From CAVSPO01 sp963730005 (GTDB taxonomy: Bacteria > Actinomycetota > Actinomycetes > Propionibacteriales > Propionibacteriaceae): a stretch of DNA of 64,000 nucleotides. Positions within the stretch are counted from its first letter, which is position 1. Every line of letters begins with the position of its first letter. Under the pieces are notes generated by a model that worked only from the letters and a program-made list of their open reading frames with translations, made no database searches and was not told the DNA's origin. The translations under genes were made by a program, and so were the position numbers. This document shows, one piece after another, positions 1 through 9,161 of the stretch. The DNA lies in assembly GCA_963730005.1 (NCBI GenBank), contig CAVSPO010000015.1, forward strand, positions 101,705 through 165,704. Direction: 5' to 3'.

Positions 1-980
1 TCCTCCGGCTCCACGTGCTGGTACAGCGACTCGTTCACCTTGATGGCGCTGGCGTGCAGGCCGGCCTTGTGGGCGAACGCCGAATCACCGACGTACGGCT
101 GACGCGGCTGCCCGGGCTGACTGGCGATCTCGGCAATGGTGTGCGAGGTCGAAGTCAGGGTACGCAGCTGGTGCGGTGACAGCACCGGCCAGCCCCACTT
201 CAACGCGACGTTGCCGATGACCGTGGTCAGGTCGGCATTGCCGGTCCGCTCCCCGTAGCCGTTCATGGTGCCCTGAACCATGGTGGCTCCGGCCTCTGTC
301 GCGGCAAGGGTGTTGGCAACCGCACATCCCGAGTCGTTGTGACAATGGATCCCGAGCTCGATCCCGATCTGGCCGGCAGCTGAAACGATGTCACCCATGT
401 CGTTGGGCAGCATGCCACCGTTGGTGTCGCACAGCACCACGTACTCCGCACCTGCCTCGGCGGCAGTGCGCACGGCTTCCAGTGCGTAGACGGGATTGTG
501 CCGGTAGCCGTCGAAGAAATGCTCACAGTCGACAATGACCTTGCGTCCACGTTCCACCAAGTGGCGGACCGAGTCGGTGATCATCGCCAGGTTCTCGTCC
601 AGAGTGGTGCGCAGCGCCTGGGTGACATGCAGGTCGTGAGACTTGGCCACCAGGCAGATCCATTCGGTCTCTGCCTCCAGCAAGGCCTGCAGCAGCCGGT
701 CCTGGGCGGCGCTGCTACCAGCCTTGCGAGTGGCACCGAAGGCCACCAGCTTGGCGTTGCGAAGCTCCAGCTGGGTTCGGGCTGTCGCGAAGAATTCGGT
801 GTCGGCAGGGTTGGAGCCGGGCCATCCGCCTTCGATGAAACCGATGCCCAGGTCATCGAGCAGACCGGCGATGCGCAGTTTGTCAGGGTTCGAGAGCTGC
901 ATGCCCTCTTGCTGCGTGCCATCTCGCAGCGTGGTGTCGTACAGGCAGAAGTTGTCTGGCATGACAGGAACGGTCGACAT
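1..980 (-). CDS. cimA: Citramalate synthase (2-isopropylmalate/homocitrate synthase family), 3' end cut by window edge
   Basis: Condenses acetyl-CoA with pyruvate to (R)-citramalate, the pyruvate route to 2-oxobutyrate and isoleucine. About 326 N-terminal codons are present of a family protein of roughly 520-540 residues; the stop lies outside the window. The N-terminus carries the HMGL-like TIM-barrel signature (LYDTTLRDGTQQEG near residues 13-26) and the metal-binding HCHND motif near residue 213. The ATG at 980 follows a GGGGAGAGGA ribosome site. It lies 80 bp downstream of ilvE on the same strand, so the two are probably co-transcribed. The phrase pattern fits CimA/LeuA2 better than LeuA, but the C-terminal regulatory domain that would confirm this is not visible. 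Confidence 0.9.
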   Translation of the reverse strand, partial: MSTVPVMPDNFCLYDTTLRDGTQQEGMQLSNPDKLRIAGLLDDLGIGFIEGGWPGSNPADTEFFATARTQLELRNAKLVAFGATRKAGSSAAQDRLLQALLEAETEWICLVAKSHDLHVTQALRTTLDENLAMITDSVRHLVERGRKVIVDCEHFFDGYRHNPVYALEAVRTAAEAGAEYVVLCDTNGGMLPNDMGDIVSAAGQIGIELGIHCHNDSGCAVANTLAATEAGATMVQGTMNGYGERTGNADLTTVIGNVALKWGWPVLSPHQLRTLTSTSHTIAEIASQPGQPRQPYVGDSAFAHKAGLHASAIKVNESLYQHVEPE

Positions 981-1060
981 GGATTCCTCTCCCCGAGCTA
1001 GGGGCCGTGATGGGTGCGATGCATGGTGCGCCTGAGCAAGGCCTGCACCGCTCTGGCTGG

Positions 1061-2143
1061 TCAGCAGACCTTGTGGGTCCAACCGAATGTGTCATCTCGA
1101 AGCCCGTACTGGACACCCACCAGGTAGTCGCGCAGCGGCATGGTGTGAGTGGCGGCCTCGGTGTCGATGACGTGTTTGCCGGACTCGTCGGTCAGCGAGC
1201 CGATCGGCGTGATCACTGCGGCGGTGCCACAGGCAAACAGCTCCCGAACATCCCCGGAGTCGATGCCTGCGAGCACCTCTGCGATGTCGATCGGGCGCTC
1301 GACTGGTTTGAGACCCAGCTCCGGCCCTACCTTCAGGATCGAGTCCCTTGTCACGCCAGGCAGAATGTTGCCGTTCAGGTTCGGCGTGACCAGTTCGTCG
1401 TCCTTGGTGATCATAAAGATGTTCATGCCACCCAACTCCTCCACCCAACGGTGTTCCGCGTTGTCGACGAAGAGCACCTGGCTGCAGCCAAAACCGGCCG
1501 CCCTCTCCTGGGGGTACAGCGACGCGGCATAGTTGCCCGCGCACTTGGCCGAGCCGGTGCCGCCGTTGGCCACCCGGGCGTACTGCTTCTCCACCCAGAT
1601 GTCCACGGGCTTGACGCCACCCTCGAAGTAGGCGCCCACGGGGCTGGTGATCAAGCAGTACTTGACGGTCTTGGCGGGGCGCACACCGAGGAAGTCCTCG
1701 TCGGCAATCAGGAACGGACGCAGGTAGAGGCTCTGCTCGGCAGCACCGGAAACCCACCGCTCGTCCAGCTCGACCAGCTGACGGATGCTGGTCAGGAAAT
1801 CCTCCTCGGGCAGCGGGGGCAGGGCCAGACGTTTGGCCGAGCTCACCATCCGGGCAGCGTTGGCCTCCGGCCGGAACAACCAGACAGAGCCGTCAGCGCG
1901 ACGGTAAGCCTTGAGACCTTCGAACACCTCCTGCCCGTAGTGGTAGATGGCAGAGCCCGGGTTCAGCATGAAGGACCCATACGGCACGATCCGGTCGTCG
2001 GCCCAGCCGGATTCCTCGGTCCAGGTGGCTACCGCCATGTGGTCGCCGAAGTAGCGGCCGAAGCCGGGATTGGCGTGGATCCTCGAGATCTCGGCTGCGC
2101 TGGAGAACTCGTAGCTGCCCGTTGTGTCGAACGAGAGTGACAT
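1061..2143 (-). CDS. ilvE: Branched-chain amino acid aminotransferase
   Basis: PLP enzyme (class IV aminotransferase) that makes the last transamination of leucine, isoleucine and valine synthesis. The protein is 360 residues, normal for the family. The expected PLP lysine is K200 in GTGSAKCAGNYAAS. The C-terminal GTAAVITPIG loop binds the cofactor phosphate. The ATG at 2143 is chosen because a TACCTT -10 hexamer sits 7 bases upstream and the protein there starts like other actinobacterial IlvE (MSLSFDTTG). The frame stays open far upstream through leuB, but that part is antisense shadow. It is divergent from leuB and probably co-transcribed with cimA. Confidence 0.96.
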   Translation of the reverse strand: MSLSFDTTGSYEFSSAAEISRIHANPGFGRYFGDHMAVATWTEESGWADDRIVPYGSFMLNPGSAIYHYGQEVFEGLKAYRRADGSVWLFRPEANAARMVSSAKRLALPPLPEEDFLTSIRQLVELDERWVSGAAEQSLYLRPFLIADEDFLGVRPAKTVKYCLITSPVGAYFEGGVKPVDIWVEKQYARVANGGTGSAKCAGNYAASLYPQERAAGFGCSQVLFVDNAEHRWVEELGGMNIFMITKDDELVTPNLNGNILPGVTRDSILKVGPELGLKPVERPIDIAEVLAGIDSGDVRELFACGTAAVITPIGSLTDESGKHVIDTEAATHTMPLRDYLVGVQYGLRDDTFGWTHKVC

Positions 2144-2150
2144 GCGCTCT

Positions 2151-2156
2151 AAGGTA
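2151..2156 (-). promoter_or_regulatory. -10 element of ilvE, leaderless layout
   Basis: TACCTT on the minus strand ends 7 bases before the ilvE ATG at 2143, placing the expected transcription start at or next to the start codon. No good -35 box is seen. Confidence 0.5.
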
Positions 2157-2247
2157 CAGCTGCCCGGAAAGCTCACTGGAAGCTTCCATCCTGCGGTCCG
2201 GTTCGCTGCGTGGCTGAGACCGAAACAAGTCGCCCGGCGCGAACCCT

Positions 2248-2253
2248 TAGCAT
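2248..2253 (+). promoter_or_regulatory. -10 element of leuB, leaderless layout
   Basis: TAGCAT ends 7 bases before the leuB ATG at 2261. There is no ribosome site in the remaining gap, as expected for a leaderless transcript. Confidence 0.5.
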
Positions 2254-2260
2254 CCTTGGC

Positions 2261-3328
2261 ATGACTGATCAGCAACAACGTCCCAGAATCGCCGTCATCC
2301 CGGGCGACGGCATCGGCCCCGAAGTGGTTGCAGAGGCACTGAAGGTGCTCAAGGCAACCACCGGCGAGGACGCCTTCGAATTCGTCGACTACGACCTCGG
2401 CGGCGACCACTGGCTCAAGACCGGTGAGGTGCTGAGCGAAGAGACGATCGCCAGCCTGGCAGCCAACGACGCGATCATTCTTGGCGCCGTGGGTGTTGCC
2501 CCAGGCAGCACCGAGATTCCCAGCGGGCTGTTGGAGCGCGGGCTGCTGCTGAAGCTGCGGTTCGCGTTCGACCAGGGCATCAACCTGCGGCCCGGCAAGC
2601 TCTACCCGGGTGTCGCCACTCCGCTGTCCGGCGCCGTGGTGGACGGCAAGCTGATCGACTTCGTGTTCGTCCGCGAGGGCACCGAAGGACTGTACTGCGG
2701 GGCCGGCGGGAGCCTCGCCAGGGGCACCACCAAGGAAGTGGCCACCGAGGTCAGCATCAACACCGCCGCCGGTGTGGAACGCGCCGTTCGCTACGGCTTT
2801 GAGCTGGCAACGCAACGCCGCAACCACGTCACGCTCATTCACAAGCACAACGTCCTGGTCAACGCCGGTGGGCTGTGGAACCGGGTCTTCACCAAGGTCG
2901 CAGCTGAGTACCCCCAGGTTACCACCGACTACCTGCACATCGACGCGGCAACCATCAGCTTCGTCACCAACCCCGCCCGGTTCGACGTGATCGTCACCGA
3001 CAACTTGTTCGGTGACATCCTGACCGACCTGGCAGGCGCGGTCACCGGCGGCATCGGTCTGGCGGCAAGCGCCAGCATCAACCCGACCGGCGAGTTCCCG
3101 AGCATGTTCGAGCCAGTGCACGGCTCGGCTCCCGACATCGCCGGCCAGGGTGTCGCCGACCCGACGGCGACCATTTCGTCGGTGGCCATGATGCTCAACC
3201 ATTTGGGCCGCACCGAAGAGGCGCACCGTATCCATGCCGCAGTGGAGGCCGACATCGAGGAGCGGGGCACCGCTCGACGCTCCACCAGCGAGATCGGTGA
3301 TGCCATCGCAGGCCGCGTGCGGCGCTGA
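2261..3328 (+). CDS. leuB: 3-isopropylmalate dehydrogenase
   Basis: NAD-dependent oxidative decarboxylation of 3-isopropylmalate in leucine synthesis. The protein is 355 residues. It begins with the family signature IAVIPGDGIGPEV and carries the C-terminal DNLFGDILTDL motif, whose aspartates bind the metal, followed by an NAD-loop region GSAPDIAGQGVADP. An upstream in-frame start at 2210 exists, but the ATG at 2261 places the Rossmann-like beta strand at the usual distance and has a -10 hexamer 7 bases before it. It stands alone between the divergent ilvE and the transporter; a strong hairpin lies about 125 bp beyond its stop. Confidence 0.96.
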   Translation: MTDQQQRPRIAVIPGDGIGPEVVAEALKVLKATTGEDAFEFVDYDLGGDHWLKTGEVLSEETIASLAANDAIILGAVGVAPGSTEIPSGLLERGLLLKLRFAFDQGINLRPGKLYPGVATPLSGAVVDGKLIDFVFVREGTEGLYCGAGGSLARGTTKEVATEVSINTAAGVERAVRYGFELATQRRNHVTLIHKHNVLVNAGGLWNRVFTKVAAEYPQVTTDYLHIDAATISFVTNPARFDVIVTDNLFGDILTDLAGAVTGGIGLAASASINPTGEFPSMFEPVHGSAPDIAGQGVADPTATISSVAMMLNHLGRTEEAHRIHAAVEADIEERGTARRSTSEIGDAIAGRVRR

Positions 3329-3453
3329 CCCGAGGGACGGCGCTGGCGGGTTTCGAGACCCCCGTCGAATCCGCCACTGCTGCCGCCCGCTTGCGGCAGA
3401 CTGGTGCCACCCGTTCGCAAGCCCTTGTGAGACAAGAGAAAAGGGCAACCACC

Positions 3454-3486
3454 CCGGGCAGGGCAGTCTCGAACTGCCCTGCCCGG
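3454..3486 (+). terminator. Hairpin after leuB, probable terminator without U-run
   Basis: Perfect 14-bp inverted repeat (CCGGGCAGGGCAGT and its complement) around a 5-base loop CTCGA. There is no T-run, so it may be a weak or factor-aided terminator, or a 5' structure in the transporter mRNA that starts just downstream. Confidence 0.55.
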
Positions 3487-3567
3487 CTGATGCAGCCGTC
3501 AGCCGCTTCCCCGGCATCAGCGTGGTCCGGGACTTGCTTCGACTCAAGGCAGGGAAGGACCCGTTCG

Positions 3568-5667
3568 ATGTCGAGCGCACAGGCCACTCCACCGGTGCAG
3601 GGAGCAAAACTTCCCACCAGGACAGTCGTCGCCTATTCGTTTGGCGATGTGGCCAACAATCTTTCGTTCCAGATGACATCCATGTTCCTGCTGATGTACA
3701 TGACCAACGTTGCCGGCATCTCGGCCGCCATGGCTGGCACCATCTATGGCGTCACCAAGATTTGGGCCGGCTTCACCGACCTGTTCGCCGGTACCGTCGT
3801 GGACCGGCCCAGGACCAGGTGGGGCACGCTACGCCCCTGGCTGATGTGGGTCAGCCCCGCCATCGCCATCGTCTTCGTGCTGCTCTTCAGCAACCCGTTG
3901 GGCCTCACCGGCACCGAGATCGTGGCTTGGGTGCTGCTTTTCGACGCAGCATTCCAGCTGTGCTACTCGTTCATCAACATTCCCTACGGCTCGCTTGCTG
4001 CCGCCATGACGCAGGACGGTGTGGACCGCTCCCGCCTGGCCGGCGCCCGTTCGATCGCCTCATCCGCTACCGGCGTTGCCCTGTCCTGGGTGGTCGCCCC
4101 CGTCTTCAACGAGTACAAGACGGTGGACCTCCAGGCGCCCGCGAACGCGGTCCTGCTCGACGAAGCCCGGATGAAGTTCACCATCATCTTGTCCGTACTG
4201 GCACTCCTGGCCGTCGTTGCCTACTTCATCTGCTTCAGGAACACCCGCGAGTTGGTTCCCCGCGGCATCAGCAAGGTCAGCATCAAGGCCACCCTGTCGA
4301 TGGTCGGCAGCAACAAGCCGTTGCTCATCCTGTGCGCGGCTGCGTTCTTCCTGCTGTTCGCTCAGTTCACCTTCAATGCAGTGGCCATGTACTACGCCTC
4401 GTACGTACTGGGTGACGCTTCCTGGTTCACTCTCCTCGCGCTGGCTCAGGCCATCGGCACCATCATCATCGCTTCGTTCGTGCCCGCCATCACCGCCAAG
4501 GTCGGCAAGCGCGCCGGCTACATGGGCATCGCCGCTGTTGCCGTGCTTTCCTACGTCGTGATCTACCTCGTGCCCGCGCAAGTGCCCTCCACTTCCACGA
4601 CCTCCTCCCTGGTCGTCGCGTTGATCGGTTGGTTCCTGTTCGGTGTCGGCTCCGGCGGCACCAACGCCCTGATGTTCGCCATGCAGGCCGACACCGTCGA
4701 CTACGGCGAGTGGAGGACCGGCACCCGCTCCGAGGGTGGCTCCTACTCGATCCTGTCGTTCCTGCGCAAGTGCGGTCAGGGTCTGGGAGGCTTCCTCGGT
4801 GCTGCCGTCATCGGCGCCTACGGCTACGGCCAGCAGGGACGCTCCCCCGTGGCCGACGCAGAGATCATCCAGGGCATCCGGGTCGCCACCGGTCTGGTGC
4901 CGGCCACCGTCGGCGTCGTCGCCGTCTTCATCATGTTCTTCTACCCACTCACCGCAGATCAACACAAGCGTCTGGTGACGGACCTGGTTGTTCGTCGCAC
5001 CAGGACCGTCGCCGCCCAGACTGGCACCGAGGCCGTACTGAAGGCCGAGCCTGGTGTGTCCGCCAAACCGATCGTCACCTTGTTCGAGGCCTATGGTGCC
5101 GGTGCCTCCTACATCGGCCCGCGGGTGGCCCAGCGGCTCGGCGTACCATGGCTGGGCCAGCGTCTCAGCTCCACTGAGCTGGAGGAAGCCGGGCGTGTCG
5201 CCACTGCTGGCGAAACCACCGCCGCCAGCAGCTGGCTGCAGTCCTTCGGGCTTGGTGGCACCAGCGATGCCGTGGACGCGGGTGGCGCACTGGGCCAGCT
5301 CGATCACGAGATGGCGCTGGACAACACCAGGGGAGTTCTGGAATTTGCGCAGGACGGCGGCGTGCTGCTCGGTCGCAACGCGACCGTCATCCTCGCCGAT
5401 GCTCCGTCCGCCCTGCACGTGCGGCTGGTGGCTCCGCTCGACACCCGTCTGCACCGGGCCGCGGAGCAGGACTACATCAGCCTCGAGACAGCGGCACGGC
5501 GCCAGCTGCGCGAGGACCACGTGCGTGTCGCCATGGCCGAGCGGCTGATGGGCTGGGACCCGACCGATGACGCCAACTATGACCTTGTCATCAACACCGG
5601 GATGTACTCGCTCGACGAGGCTGTGGACGTCATTGTGCGCGCCTATCGGTCCAAATACCAGACGTGA
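3568..5667 (+). CDS. GPH-family sugar:cation symporter fused to a C-terminal cytidylate-kinase-like domain
   Basis: Predicted inner-membrane sugar (glycoside/pentoside/hexuronide) symporter of 699 residues. Residues about 15-485 are the 12-helix MelB-like carrier, with the family loops DRPRTRWGTLRPW near residue 84 and YGEWRTGTRSEGGSYSI near residue 380. From about residue 500 a second, soluble domain of 200 residues follows. It matches the cytidylate-kinase-2 (AAA_26) pattern: a glycine-rich start AYGAGASYIG, a central GVLLGRNATVI, LHVRLVAPLDTR, and an end DLVINTGMYSLDEAV. The basic residue usual just before the glycine loop is not obvious. The ATG at 3568 follows AGGGAAGGA. The substrate is unknown. 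By analogy with LacS, whose tail is an EIIA domain, the tail may regulate transport; this is inference. Confidence 0.88.
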   Translation: MSSAQATPPVQGAKLPTRTVVAYSFGDVANNLSFQMTSMFLLMYMTNVAGISAAMAGTIYGVTKIWAGFTDLFAGTVVDRPRTRWGTLRPWLMWVSPAIAIVFVLLFSNPLGLTGTEIVAWVLLFDAAFQLCYSFINIPYGSLAAAMTQDGVDRSRLAGARSIASSATGVALSWVVAPVFNEYKTVDLQAPANAVLLDEARMKFTIILSVLALLAVVAYFICFRNTRELVPRGISKVSIKATLSMVGSNKPLLILCAAAFFLLFAQFTFNAVAMYYASYVLGDASWFTLLALAQAIGTIIIASFVPAITAKVGKRAGYMGIAAVAVLSYVVIYLVPAQVPSTSTTSSLVVALIGWFLFGVGSGGTNALMFAMQADTVDYGEWRTGTRSEGGSYSILSFLRKCGQGLGGFLGAAVIGAYGYGQQGRSPVADAEIIQGIRVATGLVPATVGVVAVFIMFFYPLTADQHKRLVTDLVVRRTRTVAAQTGTEAVLKAEPGVSAKPIVTLFEAYGAGASYIGPRVAQRLGVPWLGQRLSSTELEEAGRVATAGETTAASSWLQSFGLGGTSDAVDAGGALGQLDHEMALDNTRGVLEFAQDGGVLLGRNATVILADAPSALHVRLVAPLDTRLHRAAEQDYISLETAARRQLREDHVRVAMAERLMGWDPTDDANYDLVINTGMYSLDEAVDVIVRAYRSKYQT

Positions 5668-5703
5668 CGCAGACCGGTGCCGTGGGCTGAGCCCCGCCAG
5701 CAG

Positions 5704-5734
5704 AAGGGCGGGACACCTCAGGTGCCCCGCCCTT
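5704..5734. terminator. Bidirectional terminator between transporter and ilvC
   Basis: Inverted repeat AAGGGCGGGACACCT / AGGTGCCCCGCCCTT with one mismatch, lying between the two convergent genes. Confidence 0.7.
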
Positions 5735-5773
5735 GTGTTGCCCTGCTTGCCTGCGCCGGGAGATCAGGTCCGG

Positions 5774-6808
5774 TCAGCGCCCGGCGCTACCGACCTCGTA
5801 GTCATCGTGGACGTCTCCCTTGTCGATCCAGCTCATCATCGCTCGGAGCTCAGGGCCGACCTGCTCGATCTGGGCTGCCTCACCGGCCGCACGCATCCTC
5901 AGGAACTCGGGACCGCCGTTGTCCTGGTCCTCGATGAAACCGCGAGCGAACTTGCCGGTCTGGATGTCGGACAGCACGTCCTTCATGGCATCCAGGGAGG
6001 CTTGACCCACGACTCGGGGACCAGACACGTAGGCGCCGTACTCGGCGGTGTCGGAGACGCTCCACAGCATCTTGGACAGACCACCCTCGTTGATCAGGTC
6101 GACGATCAGCTTCATCTCGTGAAGGCATTCGAAGTAGGCGATCTCCGGCTGATAGCCCGCCTCCACGAGAGTGTTGAAGCCCCCACGGATCAGCTCGACC
6201 AGCCCGCCGCACAGCACAGCCTGTTCCCCGAACAGGTCCGTTTCGGTCTCCTCGGTGAAGGTGGTCCGGATGCCCCCGGCACGCAGGCCACCGATTGCCT
6301 TGGCGTAGCTGAGGGCCAAGCCCCAGGCCTGCCCGCTGCTGTCCTTCTCCACCGCAAGGACCACCGGCACTCCCCTGCCGTCTGCATACTCACGACGGAC
6401 GATGTGACCGGGCCCTTTGGGCGCCACCATGGCGACGTCCACGCCCTCGGGAGGGTGAATGTAGCCGTAACGGATGTTGAAGCCGTGCGCGAAGAAGAGG
6501 GCATCGCCGGGCTGCAGGTTGGGGGCGATCTCCTCCTCGTACAACTTCCGCTGATGCTGGTCGGGTGCCAGGATCATCACAAGATCGGCTTCCGCTGCGG
6601 CCTCGGCCGGGGTCAGCACGCGGAACCCTTGTGCCTCTGCCTTGGCCTTCGACCTGCTGCCCGGCTGGAGGCCGATCCGCACGTCGACGCCCGAATCCCG
6701 AAGGTTGCCCGCATGGGCATGCCCCTGTGAGCCGTATCCGATGACGGCGACGGTGCGCCCCTGGATGATGCCGAGGTCGGCGTCCTCGTCGTAAAACTTG
6801 TCAGCCAT
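5774..6808 (-). CDS. ilvC: Ketol-acid reductoisomerase, class I
   Basis: NADPH-dependent isomerisation and reduction of acetolactate or acetohydroxybutyrate, the second common step of valine and isoleucine synthesis. The protein is 344 residues, typical of the short class I form. The Rossmann motif GYGSQGHAHAGNLRDSG is followed by GLQPGSRSK, whose Arg and Ser residues are the usual NADPH-phosphate contacts. The metal-binding acidic helix appears as ETETDLFGEQAVLCGG. The ATG at 6808 has a clear AAGGAG site 7 bases upstream; further N-terminal sequence in frame is shadow. It lies 22 bp after ilvN, so the order is ilvB-ilvN-ilvC as in many actinobacteria. Confidence 0.97.
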   Translation of the reverse strand: MADKFYDEDADLGIIQGRTVAVIGYGSQGHAHAGNLRDSGVDVRIGLQPGSRSKAKAEAQGFRVLTPAEAAAEADLVMILAPDQHQRKLYEEEIAPNLQPGDALFFAHGFNIRYGYIHPPEGVDVAMVAPKGPGHIVRREYADGRGVPVVLAVEKDSSGQAWGLALSYAKAIGGLRAGGIRTTFTEETETDLFGEQAVLCGGLVELIRGGFNTLVEAGYQPEIAYFECLHEMKLIVDLINEGGLSKMLWSVSDTAEYGAYVSGPRVVGQASLDAMKDVLSDIQTGKFARGFIEDQDNGGPEFLRMRAAGEAAQIEQVGPELRAMMSWIDKGDVHDDYEVGSAGR

Positions 6809-6830
6809 GTCGTTGCTCCTTGTTGATGAT

Positions 6831-7355
6831 TCAGCGGTTACGACTGAGGGCGGGGCGTCTCTTCTCGTCGATGCTCTTGCCGCCACGGTCAAGTGCCACC
6901 AGCCCGCTGGTGGCGATCTCGATGATCCCGAAGGGCGCCAGCAGCGTCAACAGGCCATCCAGCTTGTCGACCGTGCCGGTGGCCTCGATGGTTATCGAAT
7001 CGCTGCCGACGTCAACGGCATGCGCCCGGAAGAGGCCGATCAGGTCGATGATCTGGCCACGGTCGTGGGCGGTGCTGCGCACCTTGACCAGGACCATCTC
7101 GCGGGTGATCGCAGCTGGCTCCAGCTCGATGACCTTGTACACCTCGATCAGCTTATTGAGCTGTTTGACGAGCTGCTCCAGGACGGCCGGCTCCGCGACG
7201 TCAGCGGACAGCGTCATGCGGCTGACCCCCGGCTTCTCGGTCGGGCCCACGGCCAGCGAGTCGATGTTGAACCCCCGCCTGCTGAACAAACCTGCGACGC
7301 GCGCCAGCACGCCGGGCTTGTTGGACACCAGGACACTCAGATTGTGTGTGGTCAC
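6831..7355 (-). CDS. ilvN: Acetolactate synthase small (regulatory) subunit
   Basis: Regulatory partner of IlvB; its ACT domain binds valine and mediates feedback inhibition. The protein is 174 residues. The N-terminal ACT domain reads LSVLVSNKPGVLARVAGLFSRRG, followed by the second ACT-like C-terminal domain usual for IlvN. The start is GTG at 7355, which overlaps the ilvB stop as GTGA, so translation is probably coupled and keeps the subunits in proportion. Confidence 0.97.
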   Translation of the reverse strand: MTTHNLSVLVSNKPGVLARVAGLFSRRGFNIDSLAVGPTEKPGVSRMTLSADVAEPAVLEQLVKQLNKLIEVYKVIELEPAAITREMVLVKVRSTAHDRGQIIDLIGLFRAHAVDVGSDSITIEATGTVDKLDGLLTLLAPFGIIEIATSGLVALDRGGKSIDEKRRPALSRNR

Positions 7356-9100
7356 AGGTCTTCCTTATCCCACTCAGGCGCCATGTCGCGCGCGATCTTG
7401 ATGTCGTCGTTGCTGGTGCCGGCCGCCACCATTGGCCACACCATGGCGTTCTTGTCACAGACGAACTCGACCACCACCGGCTGGTCGGTGATCGCCATGG
7501 CCTGCTTGATCACTTCGTCGACCTCTTCGGGGCGGGTGGCCCGCAGCCCGACACAGCCCAACGCCTCGGCCAGCTTCGGGAAGTTGGGCACCAGATCCGA
7601 GTGCAGGTCGGTGTTCGAGTAACGCTCGCCGTAGAACAGCGTCTGCCACTGGCGCACCATCCCCAGCACGTTGTTGTTGATGACCGCGATCTTGACCGGG
7701 ATCTTGTTGAGCGCGCAGGTGACCAGCTCCTGATTGGTCATCTGGAAGCAACCGTCCCCGTCAATGCCCCAGACCTGCAGGTCGGGGCGACCGACCTGAG
7801 CACCCATGGCAGCCGGGACACAGAAGCCCATGGTGCCCAGCCCGCCCGAAGACGCCCAACGAGAAGGCTTGTTCAGGGGCAGGAAGTGCGCGGACCACAT
7901 CTGGTGCTGACCGACGCCGGTGACGTAGAAGGCATCATCACCCACCAGCTCGCCGATGCGCTTGATCACACCTTGTGGTGAGAGCAGGTCGCCCCCGTCG
8001 CCCTGATGATTCAGCGGGTAGCGCTCCACCAAACCGTTCAGATAGTCGATCCATGGCTTGAGGTTCTGCAGCTGGTCGCGGTCGATCACCTTGTTCAACT
8101 CGACGATGACGGCCTTGGCGTCACCCACGATCGGGCAGTCCGCAGAACGATTCTTGCCGATCTCGGCCGGGTCGATGTCGGCATGGATGACCTTTGCGCC
8201 CTGAGCAAAGGAGCTCAGCTTGCCGGTCACCCGGTCGTCGAAGCGGGTACCGATCGCGATCAGAAGATCAGCGCGCTGCAGTGCGCCGACGGCCGAGACA
8301 GTGCCGTGCATTCCGGGCATGCCCATGTTGAGTGGGTGGCTGTCGGGGAAAACGCCCTGCGCCATCAGAGTCGTGACCACCGGGATACCGGTCGCCTCGA
8401 CCAGTTCCGCGAGCTCCTCGCTGGCGTCGGCACGTACCACGCCGCCGCCGATGTAGAAGACCGGGCGGCGGGACTCGCTGATCATCCGCGCCGCCTCCTG
8501 CAGCTGACGAGCGTGCGGGCGCGCAGTGGGCTTGTACCCGGTCAGTTGCACGGAGTCAGGCCAGTGGAACACCGTCTTCTCGATCATGGCGTCCTTGGAG
8601 AAGTCGACCAGTACCGGACCGGGACGACCGGTGGACGCGATGTGGAAGGCCTCCTTGATCGCAGTTGCGATGTCGGCGGCCCTGGTCACCAGGTAGTTGT
8701 GCTTGGTGATCGGCATCGTGATGCCGCGAATGTCGGCTTCCTGGAAGGCGTCGGTGCCGATGAAACCGCTCGACACCTGCCCGGTGATCGCGACCATCGG
8801 GATCGAGTCCATGTTGGCGTCCGCAATCGCTGTCACCAAGTTGGTGGCACCCGGGCCAGACGTGGCCATGCAGACCCCCACCCGACCGGTGCTCAGCGCA
8901 TATCCTTCGGCGGCGTGGCCGGCACCCTGCTCGTGGCGCACCAGGATGTGGCGCAGTTTAGATTCCGCGAGCGGGTCGTAGACCGGAAGGATGGCACCGC
9001 CCGGCAGGCCGAACACGACCTCTACGCCGACGTGCTCCAGCGAGGCGATCAAGGCCTGCGCACCCGTCATGGTCATGCCATCGGTCAATTCGGTGGCCAT
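7352..9100 (-). CDS. ilvB: Acetolactate synthase large (catalytic) subunit
   Basis: ThDP-, FAD- and Mg-dependent enzyme that condenses two pyruvates, or pyruvate and 2-oxobutyrate. The protein is 582 residues. Visible family marks are the N-terminal VFGLPGGAILP segment with the downstream RHEQGAGHAAEGYA containing the ThDP-activating glutamate, and the C-terminal GIDGDGCFQMTNQEL stretch (GDGx(n)N Mg-ThDP motif). The ATG at 9100 is preceded by AGGAGG; the frame is open further up but crosses the leader. Expression is likely controlled by the attenuator directly upstream (9150-9289). Confidence 0.97.
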   Translation of the reverse strand: MATELTDGMTMTGAQALIASLEHVGVEVVFGLPGGAILPVYDPLAESKLRHILVRHEQGAGHAAEGYALSTGRVGVCMATSGPGATNLVTAIADANMDSIPMVAITGQVSSGFIGTDAFQEADIRGITMPITKHNYLVTRAADIATAIKEAFHIASTGRPGPVLVDFSKDAMIEKTVFHWPDSVQLTGYKPTARPHARQLQEAARMISESRRPVFYIGGGVVRADASEELAELVEATGIPVVTTLMAQGVFPDSHPLNMGMPGMHGTVSAVGALQRADLLIAIGTRFDDRVTGKLSSFAQGAKVIHADIDPAEIGKNRSADCPIVGDAKAVIVELNKVIDRDQLQNLKPWIDYLNGLVERYPLNHQGDGGDLLSPQGVIKRIGELVGDDAFYVTGVGQHQMWSAHFLPLNKPSRWASSGGLGTMGFCVPAAMGAQVGRPDLQVWGIDGDGCFQMTNQELVTCALNKIPVKIAVINNNVLGMVRQWQTLFYGERYSNTDLHSDLVPNFPKLAEALGCVGLRATRPEEVDEVIKQAMAITDQPVVVEFVCDKNAMVWPMVAAGTSNDDIKIARDMAPEWDKEDL

Positions 9101-9161
9101 CGGTGTCCCTCCTAGTGGTGGTTGAGTGAGCCGACTGGTCCAACAAGGGCCCTCGTGAAAC

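Noticed and set aside
1007..2140. 377-codon plus-strand open frame opposite ilvE
   Set aside because: Shadow frame; ilvE on the minus strand has all family motifs and its own promoter element.
4060..5520. 486-codon minus-strand open frame inside the transporter gene
   Set aside because: Composition (Gly, Asp, Gln, His) is typical of antisense of a GC-rich gene; the plus strand has clear carrier and kinase-like motifs.
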